A DNA stretch of 48,614 nucleotides, from positions 1-48,614 of the forward strand of contig WRBQ01000012.1 in assembly GCA_009784445.1 (NCBI GenBank). The letters are read 5' to 3'. The DNA is from Oscillospiraceae bacterium (GTDB lineage: Bacteria; Bacillota; Clostridia; Oscillospirales; Acutalibacteraceae). The translations under genes were made by a program, and so were the position numbers. Every line of letters starts with the position of its first letter. Within the stretch, counting starts at the first letter, position 1. The notes under the pieces are model-generated. The model had not been told where the DNA came from. It did not search any database and saw only the letters and a list, made by a program, of their open reading frames with translations. Of the stretch, positions 16,747 to 25,520 are shown one piece after another.

Positions 16747-17480
16747 CTAGGGGATTTTTCGAAAAAACCAAACTTTTTTCTTCCTCTCAGTCCAGTATAC
16801 CACGCCCACCCGTGCGAAACAAGGTTTTTGCAAAATTTCCACCTGCAGCGCAACTCGCACCTGCTACCTTCGCTGCGGCGATTACGCCGCCCAGAATCTC
16901 CCACGGCCTTTGGCCGCATTCCCGTAGGGGCGAGCTGCGCTCGTCCGTGCCTCTTTATCTCATGTGTAAACCCCCGGGCGGCAAAATTGCCGCCCCTACA
17001 GGTTGCGGCTTAACGAAAGCCAAAGAAAACTGTTTCCTGAGCGGCCCTCGCGATTCGCGGGGGCTGTCGCCGCGAACAAGTCTTGCGGCTCTATGGCATG
17101 TGGCGCGGTGACTGGGGGTGCGAATTTCGCAACCGCCCGCGTCAGCATGTAGGGGTGGCGGGCACGCCACCCGGGAGACATCCTAAGGTAGTATTTTTGC
17201 CCGGGCGGCAAAATTGCCGCCCCTACATCTCGCCAAAAATTTACCGCGACATTAAACCGGCTCGTGCTTCGCACGTCACCCTCACCCCTCGCGACTCGGG
17301 GATGGTGAGGAAGGCTCGCGGAGCGACCGAGCCATTCTCCACCTGTAGGGGCGGCGATTACGCCGCCCGGAATCTCCATCAACCTCGCCCACGGCCTTTG
17401 GCCGCGTTCCCGTGGGGCGAGCTTCGCTCGTCTTCCACCCAATCCCCACAGGAAAAAATATTTCCCAGCCCGCAAAATGC
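16747..17480. repeat. Gene-free region filled with D/E repeats and a partial A element
   Basis: No gene seen in the 878-bp gap between merR and mreB. It holds E/D stem elements at 16900-16948 (GGCCTTTGGCC and GAGCTGCGCTC stems), 16972-16999, 17149-17172, 17200-17226, 17345-17370 and 17390-17437. D elements show GTAGGGG at one end and CCCGGG at the other around a GC stem. A truncated A element (17276-17329) lacks the first hairpin. Short open frames here read through repeat and are not credible genes. Confidence 0.8.
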
Positions 17481-17509
17481 TTGACAATCGCCGGGTCGTC
17501 TGTTATACT
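17481..17509 (+). promoter_or_regulatory. Promoter of the mreB cluster
   Basis: TTGACA (17481-17486), 17-nt spacer, TATACT (17504-17509), 55 bp before the mreB start. Confidence 0.8.
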
Positions 17510-17564
17510 ATTATGTGATATAATGTGGTGAGGATTGTACATCTGCACCAAGAAGGAGAAGTAT

Positions 17565-18572
17565 ATGCCATTCACGCAAGACATTGGGGTAGACTTGGGC
17601 ACCGCCAACACCTTGGTATTCATCAAGGGCAAAGGAATCGTTATCCGCGAACCCTCCGTGGTCGCAGTTGATCAAAAGCATAATCCGCCGCGTGTGATGG
17701 CCGTGGGCGAGCAAGCCAAAGATATGATTGGCCGCACACCCGGCAGTATCGTTGCCGTGCGCCCGCTCAAAGATGGCGTTATCGCAGACTTCAACAACGC
17801 CGCGGACATGCTCAAAGCCTTCATCCGCCGCGCCATGAATAATTCGCCGTTTAGCCGTGCCAACGTGCTCATCTGCATCCCCTCCGGGGTTACAGAGGTC
17901 GAGCGCCGTGCGGTCATCGGTGCAGCCAAAGGCGCCGGCGCCAAAGAAGTTCACCTGATTACCGAGCCCATGGCCGCAGCCATCGGCGCGGGTCTGCCTG
18001 TGCGCGAAGCCACCGGCTCCATGGTGGTCGACATCGGCGGCGGCACCAGCGAAGTGGCCGTTATTTCCTTGGGCGACGTCGTCACCTGCCGCTCTGCGCG
18101 TGTGGGCGGCGATAGCTTCGACAGCGCCATCATCGCCTATATTAAGAAAAAATACAACCTGCTCATCGGCGAACGTTCTGCCGAGGAAGTGAAGATTGCC
18201 ATCGGCTCTGCCTTCCCCTACGAAGGCGAAGGCTCCATGACCATCAAAGGCCGCAACCTCATGGACGGCCTGCCCAAAAGCATCGAGGTTTCCGCCGAGG
18301 AAATCCGCGAAGCCCTCATGGACCCAATCAACCAAATCCTTGATGCCGTGCGCACCACCCTAGAGAAAACCCCGCCCGAGCTCGCAGCCGATATCATCGA
18401 CCACGGCATCATGCTCACCGGCGGCGGCGCCCTGCTGCGCGGCCTTGATTTACTCGTTCAACACGAAACCAAAATCCCCGTTAACGTTGCCGAAAACCCG
18501 CTAGACTGCGTGGTTGACGGCACCGGCATGTGCTTGGAATACGCACACCTTTTCCGCGCCAACGTGGATTAA
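17565..18572 (+). CDS. mreB: Rod shape-determining actin homologue MreB
   Basis: 335 residues from ATG 17565 (AAGGAGAAG upstream). MreB forms ATP-dependent membrane filaments that direct lateral cell-wall synthesis. Actin-fold nucleotide motifs are present: phosphate-1 [10 protein letters not shown] (residues 9-18), phosphate-2 [13 protein letters not shown] (about 155-167) and adenosine motif [13 protein letters not shown] (about 283-295). First gene of mreB-(dinD)-mreC-mreD-mrdA, with its own promoter. Length and motifs are complete. Confidence 0.97.
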   Translation: MPFTQDIGVDLGTANTLVFIKGKGIVIREPSVVAVDQKHNPPRVMAVGEQAKDMIGRTPGSIVAVRPLKDGVIADFNNAADMLKAFIRRAMNNSPFSRANVLICIPSGVTEVERRAVIGAAKGAGAKEVHLITEPMAAAIGAGLPVREATGSMVVDIGGGTSEVAVISLGDVVTCRSARVGGDSFDSAIIAYIKKKYNLLIGERSAEEVKIAIGSAFPYEGEGSMTIKGRNLMDGLPKSIEVSAEEIREALMDPINQILDAVRTTLEKTPPELAADIIDHGIMLTGGGALLRGLDLLVQHETKIPVNVAENPLDCVVDGTGMCLEYAHLFRANVD

Positions 18573-18582
18573 GGAGATTTTC

Positions 18583-19404
18583 ATGAGTAATTTGGCGCTA
18601 TATAGCGAAACAACCTTCGAAGATATCAAGCAAATTGACGAATATGGCAACGAGTTTTGGTCAGCGCGTGAGCTTTGTGATGTGCTAGAATATTCTGGCT
18701 GGCAAAGATTTGGCGATGTGGTTCGGCGAGCGTTGGAGGCTTGTGAAATTAGCGGCTTTGATGTGGCAGACCATTTTAACAGAGCCGTTAAAATGGTCGA
18801 CATTGGATCAGGTGCGAAACGTGAACAACAAGACTTACATCTTTCGCGTCACGCCTGCTATCTCATTGTGATGAACGGTGACCCTTCAAAAGAAGTCATT
18901 GCTCTGGGGCAAACTTATTTTGCCGTCAAGGCACGCCAACAAGAACTCATTGAGCAGTATGACTCATTGACCGAAGATCAAAAACGCATTGAAATTCGCC
19001 AGCAGATGAAAGTGCACAATAAATCGCTTGCCCAAGCAGCGCAACAAGCAGGTGTCACAAACTTTGCTGCATTTCATGATGCAGGATACAAGGGGTTATA
19101 TGATGGCTTAACTGAAAACGCCATTCATCAACGCAAGGGATTGGGCAAAGGCGAAAAAATTCTCGACCATATGGGCAGCACCGAGCTTGCCGCAAACTTA
19201 TTCCGTGCCACCCAAACCGACGAAAAACTCCGTCGCGATAATATTCAAGGTAAGCAGCAAGCAAATGAAGCACATTTCGATGTTGGTGCTAAAGTGCGTC
19301 AAACGATCAAAGAACTCGGCGGCACCATGCCTGAAGACCTACCGACGCCGGACAAAAGCATACAACAAATTGAATGGCAAGAGAAGAAAAAACTAAAAGC
19401 CTAA
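18583..19404 (+). CDS. dinD: DinD-like DNA-damage-inducible protein (BRO-N domain)
   Basis: 273 residues from ATG 18583, with AAGGAG 9 nt upstream overlapping the mreB stop region. The N-terminal BRO domain is visible (FWSARELCDVLEYSGWQRF), followed by the DinD core with KQQDLHLSR-like REQQDLHLSRHACYLIVMNG and LAQAAQQAGVTNFAAFHDAGYKGLY. In E. coli DinD is LexA-regulated and affects RecA filaments; the function elsewhere is unclear. Its place inside the mre cluster, 10 bp after mreB and 21 bp before mreC, is unusual. Codon use is more AT-rich than mreB and mreC, so it is probably a later insertion. No LexA box was found at the junction. Confidence 0.9.
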   Translation: MSNLALYSETTFEDIKQIDEYGNEFWSARELCDVLEYSGWQRFGDVVRRALEACEISGFDVADHFNRAVKMVDIGSGAKREQQDLHLSRHACYLIVMNGDPSKEVIALGQTYFAVKARQQELIEQYDSLTEDQKRIEIRQQMKVHNKSLAQAAQQAGVTNFAAFHDAGYKGLYDGLTENAIHQRKGLGKGEKILDHMGSTELAANLFRATQTDEKLRRDNIQGKQQANEAHFDVGAKVRQTIKELGGTMPEDLPTPDKSIQQIEWQEKKKLKA

Positions 19405-19425
19405 TCCAGTTAATTCGAGGTATCC

Positions 19426-20256
19426 ATGTCCAGACTTCTCAAATCCCCCGCCACTCGCGTGCTAGTTCTCGTGCTCGCCATGCTGTTGCTTGGCGGGCTG
19501 TTGCCGTTTTTTGCGCGTGGCACGGCCAGCCCCATCAGCTCAGCCGTGGGCGTAGTCACCTCACCGCTACAGACCTTTGCAGCTTGGGCCGCCAACGGCG
19601 TGCGCGATGTCGCCTCCCCCTTTGCCTCCGCATCTTATCTGCAAGAAATCGTTGACGCGCAGGAGGAGGAAATCGAAGCCCTGCGTGTGCAGCTCATCGA
19701 CTATCACGAAGCCATCCAGCGTGCCGCACGTTACGCCGAACTGCTCGAACTCAAAGCCGAGCACACGCACTGGCAGTTCCAGCCCGCCTCCATCATCGGC
19801 GTGGAGCACAGCGCAGGCGCAGTGGTGGCCTTTACGCTTAATCGCGGCAGCCTTTCGGGCATCCGCGCCGGCATGCCAGTGATCCGTGGGCAAAACTTGG
19901 TCGGTGTTGTGGCCGAGGCAGGTCTCACCACATCAACCGTGCACACCGTGTTTAACCCCCACGTCAACATCGCGGTGTACGAAACGCTGTCCAACGAAAT
20001 TGGCGTCGCCACCGCCACGCCCGGGCTTGCCATGCAAGGCTACACCGCCATCACCCAGCTTGACCTCACCACGCCAATTGCGGCGGGTCGGCTCATCGCC
20101 ACCAGCGGTTTGGGCGGTATCTTCCCCCGCAATCTCATTGTGGGCACTGTTGCCCGCATGCAGCCCGGCGCGCAATATCTGCACCTCACCGCCGTCATCG
20201 AACCCGCGTTAGACTTCAACACCCTGCGCGATGTCTTTGTGCTCACTGCGCAGTAG
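19426..20256 (+). CDS. mreC: Rod shape-determining protein MreC
   Basis: 276 residues. N-terminal membrane segment (about residues 8-30, VLVLVLAMLLLGGLLPFFA), a coiled coil (about 75-115, EEEIEALRVQLIDYHEAIQ) and the two beta domains of MreC with GVEHSAGAVVAFTLNRGS, IRAGMPVIRGQNLVG and the late ATSGLGGIFPRNLIVGTV signature. MreC links MreB filaments to PBP2 and MreD outside the membrane. GAGG is the only weak ribosome site, about 8 nt upstream. Confidence 0.95.
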   Translation: MSRLLKSPATRVLVLVLAMLLLGGLLPFFARGTASPISSAVGVVTSPLQTFAAWAANGVRDVASPFASASYLQEIVDAQEEEIEALRVQLIDYHEAIQRAARYAELLELKAEHTHWQFQPASIIGVEHSAGAVVAFTLNRGSLSGIRAGMPVIRGQNLVGVVAEAGLTTSTVHTVFNPHVNIAVYETLSNEIGVATATPGLAMQGYTAITQLDLTTPIAAGRLIATSGLGGIFPRNLIVGTVARMQPGAQYLHLTAVIEPALDFNTLRDVFVLTAQ

Positions 20257-20456
20257 TTCCTGTTCTTTTTTTGCAAAAAAAGAACCAAAAAAACCTATAG
20301 CGCTTCGCTGGGGGTTTTTATGCCAATTTGAACAATAATCCCCAGCCTCCCCCTTGGGGGAGGTGCCCCGCAGGGCGGTGGGGGTAAGCCCCTAGGCTCC
20401 TTCCTCGGGAAGGAGCTCCCCGAGCCGCGAGGGGTGAGGAAGGTTCGCGGAGCGAC
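20257..20456 (+). repeat. Composite repeat array T-C-A between mreC and mreD
   Basis: T palindrome and tail (20261-20338), C element with CCTCCCCC / GGGGGAGG stem (20346-20385), A element (20386-20456). Read-through of the operon would have to cross all three hairpin sets. Confidence 0.85.
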
Positions 20457-20506
20457 GCGACTGATACCTCCGCCGCCCGGGCTATAACCAGCCCCCATCA
20501 ATCCAC

Positions 20507-21052
20507 ATGAAAACAACCCCCGATAAACGCAACCGAATCCTCCGCCGCATCGCGCTGGGCGCATTGATGCTGCTGACAGCTATGGCGCAGTTTGTGCCAT
20601 GGCTACCTGTGGTATACGGCGCACGTGCCTTCCCGCTGCTGGTGTTGATTGCCGCCATCGCCTGTTACGATCAACCCGCCTCCGCCGTCATCTACGGCGC
20701 CCTGGCCGGTGTTCTGTGGGACATCTCCGCCCCCTACGGCACCTACCACGCGGTTTTTCTTGCTATCGCGGCATTTTGCAGCGCCATGGGTGTGCGCTAT
20801 TTATTCAACCAAAACAAGGTCACCAAAGTGCTTGTTCCCCTGTGCATCACCACAGTATACGTCCTGCTGCGCTGGTCACTCGACACCCTTGCCATGCCCG
20901 GCATCACCTTTGCGCAAAACACAACCATGTTGCTGCGCGAGTCCCTGCCCTCCTTGGGCTACACCCTGCTGCTTGCCCCGCTCATGTTCACCCTAGTGAG
21001 CCTCATTGTGCGCCGCACCTCACGCCGTCAGCAACGCGTCCTCGCAGATTAA
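20507..21052 (+). CDS. mreD: Rod shape-determining protein MreD
   Basis: 181 residues, hydrophobic with about five membrane segments (for example RIALGALMLLTAMAQFVPWL, AFPLLVLIAAIACY, AVFLAIAAFCSAMGV, LGYTLLLAPLMFTLVSLIV). The inner GALAGVLWDISAPYGTY motif matches the conserved G...G...D part of MreD. It is an integral membrane partner of MreC and MrdA in the elongasome. No strong ribosome site is seen before ATG 20507; the A repeat ends 50 bp upstream. Confidence 0.85.
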   Translation: MKTTPDKRNRILRRIALGALMLLTAMAQFVPWLPVVYGARAFPLLVLIAAIACYDQPASAVIYGALAGVLWDISAPYGTYHAVFLAIAAFCSAMGVRYLFNQNKVTKVLVPLCITTVYVLLRWSLDTLAMPGITFAQNTTMLLRESLPSLGYTLLLAPLMFTLVSLIVRRTSRRQQRVLAD

Positions 21053-21277
21053 TTGCGCTCGCCGCGCAGGTGTTACTTTTTTTGCAAAAAAAGTAATCAA
21101 AAAAACCTAGCCGCTTCGCGCTGGAATATTTATGCCAGTTTAAACAGTAAGCCTCTGCCTCCCCCTTGGGGAGGTGCCCCGCAGGGCGGTGGGGGTAGTG
21201 CAGCGCACAAGCCCCCAGCTCCTTCCTCGGGAAGGAGCTCCCCGAGCCGCGAGGGGTGAGGAAGGCTCGCGGAGCGA
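21053..21277 (+). repeat. Composite repeat array T-C-A between mreD and mrdA
   Basis: The same order as after mreC: GCGCTCGCCGCGCAGG lead-in and T palindrome with tail (21055-21150), C element (21152-21196), A element (21209-21277). The remaining 95 bp before mrdA hold no recognisable signal except the ribosome site AAAGAGG. Confidence 0.85.
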
Positions 21278-21371
21278 GGATTTTTCTACTACTCACAACC
21301 AACACCCGGCCTTTGTCCGCCGCCCGAACCAAATTAGCACATCTAACCTCATTTCAGAAAGAGGCCAGCCC

Positions 21372-23459
21372 ATGAACCTCCAAAAACTCCGTCTGCGCAC
21401 CTTTGTCATCATCGGTCTGATTGTAGCCATACTATCGGGCTTTATTGTGCAATTGTTCGCCCAGCAAATCGTGCGTGGGGCATATTACGCCGACATTGGT
21501 CAAATCATCACCCGCACCGCGCCCATCCCAGCCGCACGAGGCATTATCCTCGACCGCAACGGCATCCCCTTGGTGTTCAACGAAACCTCCACCGCACTGG
21601 TGTTCGAAGCCCCGTTTTTCCCCAGCCGCTACACCGAAGAAGAACAAGCCCAGCGCAACGAGGTGCTCGTTGCCCTGCTTGCGCTGTTTGCCGAGCACGA
21701 AGCCGAATGGCTCGACCTGCTGCCGCTATATCTCGACGAGCACGGCAACCCGCAATTTGAAGAATACCGCGAAGACGACATCGCCCGCATGAAAGAGCGC
21801 GATTTCCTGCACCTCAATGAATGGGCCAGCGCGCAAGATGTATTCTATGCCCTGCTGCAACCCGGTCGCCAGCCCGGCCGCTTTGACCTGCAAAACTTCG
21901 AGCCACAGCTCGCGCGTAACATCGCCTCCATCCAATATAACATGTGGCGCATGGACTACCGCATTGGCATCCCCTATATTTTCGCCCACGACGTCAGCCC
22001 CGCCATCGTGTCCTATGTGCTGGAAAACCATCAGCAGTTCCCCGGTGTGCGCACCCAAGCGGTGCCCGCGCGTCGGCACCTCAGCGGCACCTTGGCCCCG
22101 CATACCCTCGGCCGTGTGGCCGGCATCAATGCCGCTGACCACGCCCGCCACCGCGACAGCGATCATCCCTACCGCCTCACCGACGACTACGGCGCATTCG
22201 GCTTGGAGCGCGCCGCCCAGCCAGATTTACGCGGCCGCGAAGGCGAAATGACCATCACCATCAACCGCCTCACCGACCAAACCACGCAGGAAATCACCAC
22301 ACCGCCCCAGCCGGGCAATACCGTCGTCACCACCATCGACTCCGGCCTGCAAGCCATGATTGAAGAGTTCTTCCCCGCCAACATGCACGCCAACCCGCAG
22401 CGCAGGCACCCGGGCGTGCCCGTGGGTGGTGCCGCGGTGGTGTTGTGCGTGCGCACCTTCGAGGTCCTTGCCTCCGTCAGCTACCCCAGCTTCGACGTCA
22501 CCGAGTACGCCGTCAATTTCGCAGACCTGCACAGTGACCCCCGCACGCCCCTGCTCAACCGCGCATTGTTGGGTGCATACGAACCCGGGTCCACCATCAA
22601 AGCGCAAATGTCCTTGGCGGCCCTGCAAGAAGGCATCATCACCCCGCAATGGTCCATCCGCTGCACGGGTGTGTATCACTTCGGCGGCACCACCTTCCGT
22701 TGCCCGCAGGTGTTTTTGCACCGCGGCAATCCGGTTAACGTGCGCCGCGCCATGATTGACAGCTGCAACTTTTTCTATTATCACATGGGCCGCCAGTTGC
22801 GCTACGCCCAAATCAACGCTTACCGCATGGCACAAGGCCTCGGCGTGCCCACCGGCGTAGAACTCCCCGAATCCCTCGGCGTCATGGACAGCCCCGAGTT
22901 CCGCGCCAGCCGCGGCCAAACCTTCTACGAAGGCCTCAACCTGCTCACCGCCATCGGCCAAGGCAACCTGTTCACGCCCATCCAATTGGCCGTGCACACC
23001 GCAACCATCGCCAACTTTGGCGAGCGTCGCTCCGCCAGTTTCATTCACTCCGTGCGTCGCCCCGGCACCAACGAAATCGTCCGCATCAACGAGCCTGAAG
23101 TCCTCAGCCGCTCGGGCATTGAGCGCCGCCACTACGAGTTCATGCATGGCGTCATGCGGGACAGTGCAAATCATCCCGGCACACTCGTGCAGCGTTACTT
23201 TAATGATCTGCCTGTGCAGGTGGCTGGCAAAACCGGCACCAGCGAGGTTTATCGCGTCATCAACGGCCGCAACACGCTCACGTCCAACGGCCTTTTCATC
23301 TCCTTCGCGCCCTACGATAACCCCGAAATCGCCGTCATCGCCATCGGCGAAGGCGGGCGCGGCTCGGCCATCGTCATCCCCACCATCGCCGCCATCTATG
23401 ACTACTGGTTCAACCAGAACCACCTCAACGCCCCCACCCGCGAAAACGTCTTGCTATAA
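21372..23459 (+). CDS. mrdA: Penicillin-binding protein 2 (elongation transpeptidase)
   Basis: 695 residues from ATG 21372; the longer reading from 21174 runs through an A repeat. One N-terminal membrane anchor (about residues 10-32), a dimerisation/pedestal domain (about 45-300), then the transpeptidase domain with catalytic Ser407 in EPGSTIKAQ, S-C-N at 464 and KTGT at 620. It cross-links peptidoglycan during rod elongation together with MreBCD and RodA. A class B enzyme; no transglycosylase part is present. Complete, somewhat long because of the pedestal region. Confidence 0.95.
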   Translation: MNLQKLRLRTFVIIGLIVAILSGFIVQLFAQQIVRGAYYADIGQIITRTAPIPAARGIILDRNGIPLVFNETSTALVFEAPFFPSRYTEEEQAQRNEVLVALLALFAEHEAEWLDLLPLYLDEHGNPQFEEYREDDIARMKERDFLHLNEWASAQDVFYALLQPGRQPGRFDLQNFEPQLARNIASIQYNMWRMDYRIGIPYIFAHDVSPAIVSYVLENHQQFPGVRTQAVPARRHLSGTLAPHTLGRVAGINAADHARHRDSDHPYRLTDDYGAFGLERAAQPDLRGREGEMTITINRLTDQTTQEITTPPQPGNTVVTTIDSGLQAMIEEFFPANMHANPQRRHPGVPVGGAAVVLCVRTFEVLASVSYPSFDVTEYAVNFADLHSDPRTPLLNRALLGAYEPGSTIKAQMSLAALQEGIITPQWSIRCTGVYHFGGTTFRCPQVFLHRGNPVNVRRAMIDSCNFFYYHMGRQLRYAQINAYRMAQGLGVPTGVELPESLGVMDSPEFRASRGQTFYEGLNLLTAIGQGNLFTPIQLAVHTATIANFGERRSASFIHSVRRPGTNEIVRINEPEVLSRSGIERRHYEFMHGVMRDSANHPGTLVQRYFNDLPVQVAGKTGTSEVYRVINGRNTLTSNGLFISFAPYDNPEIAVIAIGEGGRGSAIVIPTIAAIYDYWFNQNHLNAPTRENVLL

Positions 23460-23460
23460 T

Positions 23461-23625
23461 GCGCTCGCCGCGCAGGCGTTACTTTTTTTGCAAAAAAAGT
23501 AACCAAAAAAACCTATGCCGCTCCGCGGTGGACTATTTGTGAAAGCATAAGAGGAAAGCCCCCGGCTCCTTCCTCGGGAAGGAGCTCCCCGAGCCGCGAG
23601 GGGTGAGGAAGGCTCGCGGAGCGAC
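23461..23625 (+). repeat. Composite repeat array T-A after mrdA
   Basis: Starts 2 bp after the mrdA stop codon with GCGCTCGCCGCGCAGG, then T palindrome and tail (23478-23554) and A element (23556-23625). Confidence 0.85.
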
Positions 23626-23653
23626 GCATCTCGCACATTCACTCACTTCAACC

Positions 23654-23720
23654 CATGCGCGTAATACGCGCCCCTCCCCGATACACACGTTTTAGGCGGC
23701 GCGTATTACGCGCCGCACCT
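23654..23720 (+). repeat. GCGCGTAATACGCGC-type inverted repeat upstream of mnmE
   Basis: GCGCGTAATACGCGCCCCT followed after a short gap by GGCGGCGCGTATTACGCGCC. A diverged copy lies at 6960-7060 within the broken small gene. Confidence 0.7.
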
Positions 23721-23746
23721 AATTTCACTTTGCCCGGAGACAACAC

Positions 23747-25309
23747 ATGCCAAGCCCAACCATCGCAGCCATCGCCACCGCCCAAGCCCCCGGCGGCATC
23801 GGTGTGATTCGCATTAGCGGTCACGCCGCATTTGATATTGCCCAGCATCTATTTTCGCCAAAAAAACCACTCGATTACAGCCAATTGCGCCACCACACCA
23901 TGGCCTACGGCACGTTACACGACTTTCCAGCGGCTACAAACCAGCCTCCCGCACAACCCAGCAGCAACAAGCCCCTAGGCTCCTTCCTCGGGAAGGAGCT
24001 GTCGCCTCGGGCGACTGAGGAAGGTTCGCGAAGCGACGCGGCTTGCATTTCCGCCTTCGCCCACGGCTACAAAATAGACGATATCATCTGTTTGCTCTTC
24101 CCCGCCCCCCACAGCTACACCGGCGAGCACGTCGTGGAGTTCCAATGCCACGGCGGCATGGCGGTGATGCAACGCGCCTTGCAAGCCGTGTTTTCCGCAG
24201 GCGCACAGCCCGCAGGCCCCGGGGAGTTCACTCGCCGCGCCTACGAAAACGGCCGCCTCAACCTCACCCAAGCCGAGGCCGTCATGCAGCTCATTGCCGC
24301 AACAAGCGAGCAAGCAGCCCGCGCCGCGCAAGCAGCCATGGGCGGCGCGCTCAGTCAAGCCATTGACCAAACCCGTGCAAATCTCATTGCCCTGCAAGCC
24401 CACATCAGCGCCTGGGTCGACTACCCCGAAGAAGACATTGATGCACTGCAAAGCAGCGAAATCACGCATATTCTCAACCAAGCCCAGCAAGAGTTACACG
24501 CGCTCATCGCCCGCGCCCCGCGTGACAATCTCATGCTGCAAGGCATCAATACCGCCCTCGTCGGCCGCCCGAACGTCGGCAAGTCCAGCCTGCTCAACGT
24601 CCTTGCTGGCTATGACCGCGCCATCGTCACCCCCACGCCCGGCACCACGCGAGACACCGTCACCGAAACCGTGCAGCTGGGCAACCTCACCCTGCGCCTC
24701 ACCGACACCGCAGGCATTCGCGCAACCGATGACGCCATCGAAGCCGCAGGCGTGCAGCGCAGCCGTGCAGCCCTCGCACAAGCCGACCTCATCCTCGCCG
24801 TGTTCGACGCCTCACAGCCCCTCACCACCGAAGACCACGACCTGCTCGCACAATGCGACCCCGCCCGCACGGTCATTGTGTTCAATAAATCAGACTTGCA
24901 GCAACAAACCCCTAGGCTCCTTCCTCGGGAAGGAGCTCCCGCCGCAGCGGGTGAGGAAGGTTCGCGAAGCGATTGCGACCTTGCCGCTTCTCCTTTCACC
25001 CGAGTCTCCATCTCCGCCCTGCAAGCTAGTGGTATCGACACCCTCACCCAAGCCATCGAGCAGCTACTCAACACCTCATCGTTCAACCCCAACGAAGCCA
25101 TGCTTGCAAATCAGCGTCAGCGCGATACCGCAACCCAAGCCCTTGCCGCCATCGAAGAAGCCCTCTACGCACATGAATCGGGCTATCCCCTCGACGCCGT
25201 CTCCATCTGCATCGAGGATGCCATCACGCACTTGTTTGCCCTCACCGGCGAGCGCACGACAGATGCAGTCGTCGACGAAGTCTTCGCCCGCTTTTGCGTG
25301 GGTAAATAG
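23747..25309 (+). CDS. mnmE: tRNA modification GTPase MnmE, with two in-frame repeat insertions
   Basis: 520 residues, about 60 more than usual. MnmE with MnmG makes 5-(carboxymethyl)aminomethyluridine at the tRNA wobble position. Seen: TrmE N-domain (TIAAIATAQAPGGIGVIRIS; SYTGEHVVEFQCHGG), the helical domain, G domain with GRPNVGKSSLLN (about residue 272), PGTTRDTVTE, DTAGIR, NKSD and the C-terminal end FARFCVGK, which keeps the essential FC[I/V]GK cysteine. The extra length is two A elements read in frame: residues about 75-97 in a loop of the N-domain and about 387-409 just after NKSD. All catalytic motifs are intact, so the gene is probably functional. CCGGAGA precedes the start. Confidence 0.95.
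   Translation: MPSPTIAAIATAQAPGGIGVIRISGHAAFDIAQHLFSPKKPLDYSQLRHHTMAYGTLHDFPAATNQPPAQPSSNKPLGSFLGKELSPRATEEGSRSDAACISAFAHGYKIDDIICLLFPAPHSYTGEHVVEFQCHGGMAVMQRALQAVFSAGAQPAGPGEFTRRAYENGRLNLTQAEAVMQLIAATSEQAARAAQAAMGGALSQAIDQTRANLIALQAHISAWVDYPEEDIDALQSSEITHILNQAQQELHALIARAPRDNLMLQGINTALVGRPNVGKSSLLNVLAGYDRAIVTPTPGTTRDTVTETVQLGNLTLRLTDTAGIRATDDAIEAAGVQRSRAALAQADLILAVFDASQPLTTEDHDLLAQCDPARTVIVFNKSDLQQQTPRLLPREGAPAAAGEEGSRSDCDLAASPFTRVSISALQASGIDTLTQAIEQLLNTSSFNPNEAMLANQRQRDTATQALAAIEEALYAHESGYPLDAVSICIEDAITHLFALTGERTTDAVVDEVFARFCVGK
23969..24037 (+). repeat. A element inside mnmE (N-terminal domain)
   Basis: First hairpin GCTCCTTCC / GGAAGGAGC, second hairpin GTCGCC-TCG-GGCGAC, then GAGGAAGG. 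Read in frame as PLGSFLGKELSPRATEEGS. Same variant as the copy in mnmG at 25908. Confidence 0.9.
24907..24973 (+). repeat. A element inside mnmE (G domain, after NKSD)
   Basis: Second hairpin is CCCGC-CGCA-GCGGG, one base shorter between hairpins than the 23969 copy. Read in a different frame at first (PRLLPREGAPAAAG) and then in the same one (EEGSRSD). Confidence 0.9.
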
Positions 25310-25328
25310 CGCTGTCGTTATCCTCTTA

Positions 25329-25440
25329 AACCCCTAGGCTCCTTCCTCGGGAAGGAGCTCCCGACCTCGGGGAGGGTGAGGAAGGCTCGCGGAGCGACCA
25401 CCTGCGGTGGGGCTTAGCCGCTTCGCTGTGTTCTATCACA
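25329..25440 (+). repeat. A element followed directly by B element, between mnmE and mnmG
   Basis: A element 25329-25398; B element from 25399, starting with hairpin CCACC-TGC-GGTGG and ending TGTGTTCTATC. A D element with stem GGGTGGC / GCCACCC follows (25463-25489). Confidence 0.85.
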
Positions 25441-25520
25441 ACCTGCGGGGAATCTCCACCTGTCCGGGTGGCAAAGTTGCCACCCCTACACCCCGCAAAT
25501 ACAGCACCCGGAGTAAAAAC

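Noticed and set aside
22227-23423. 398-codon antisense open frame over mrdA
   Set aside because: High-GC shadow of the PBP2 gene; mrdA has all catalytic motifs and the antisense protein looks unlike any family.
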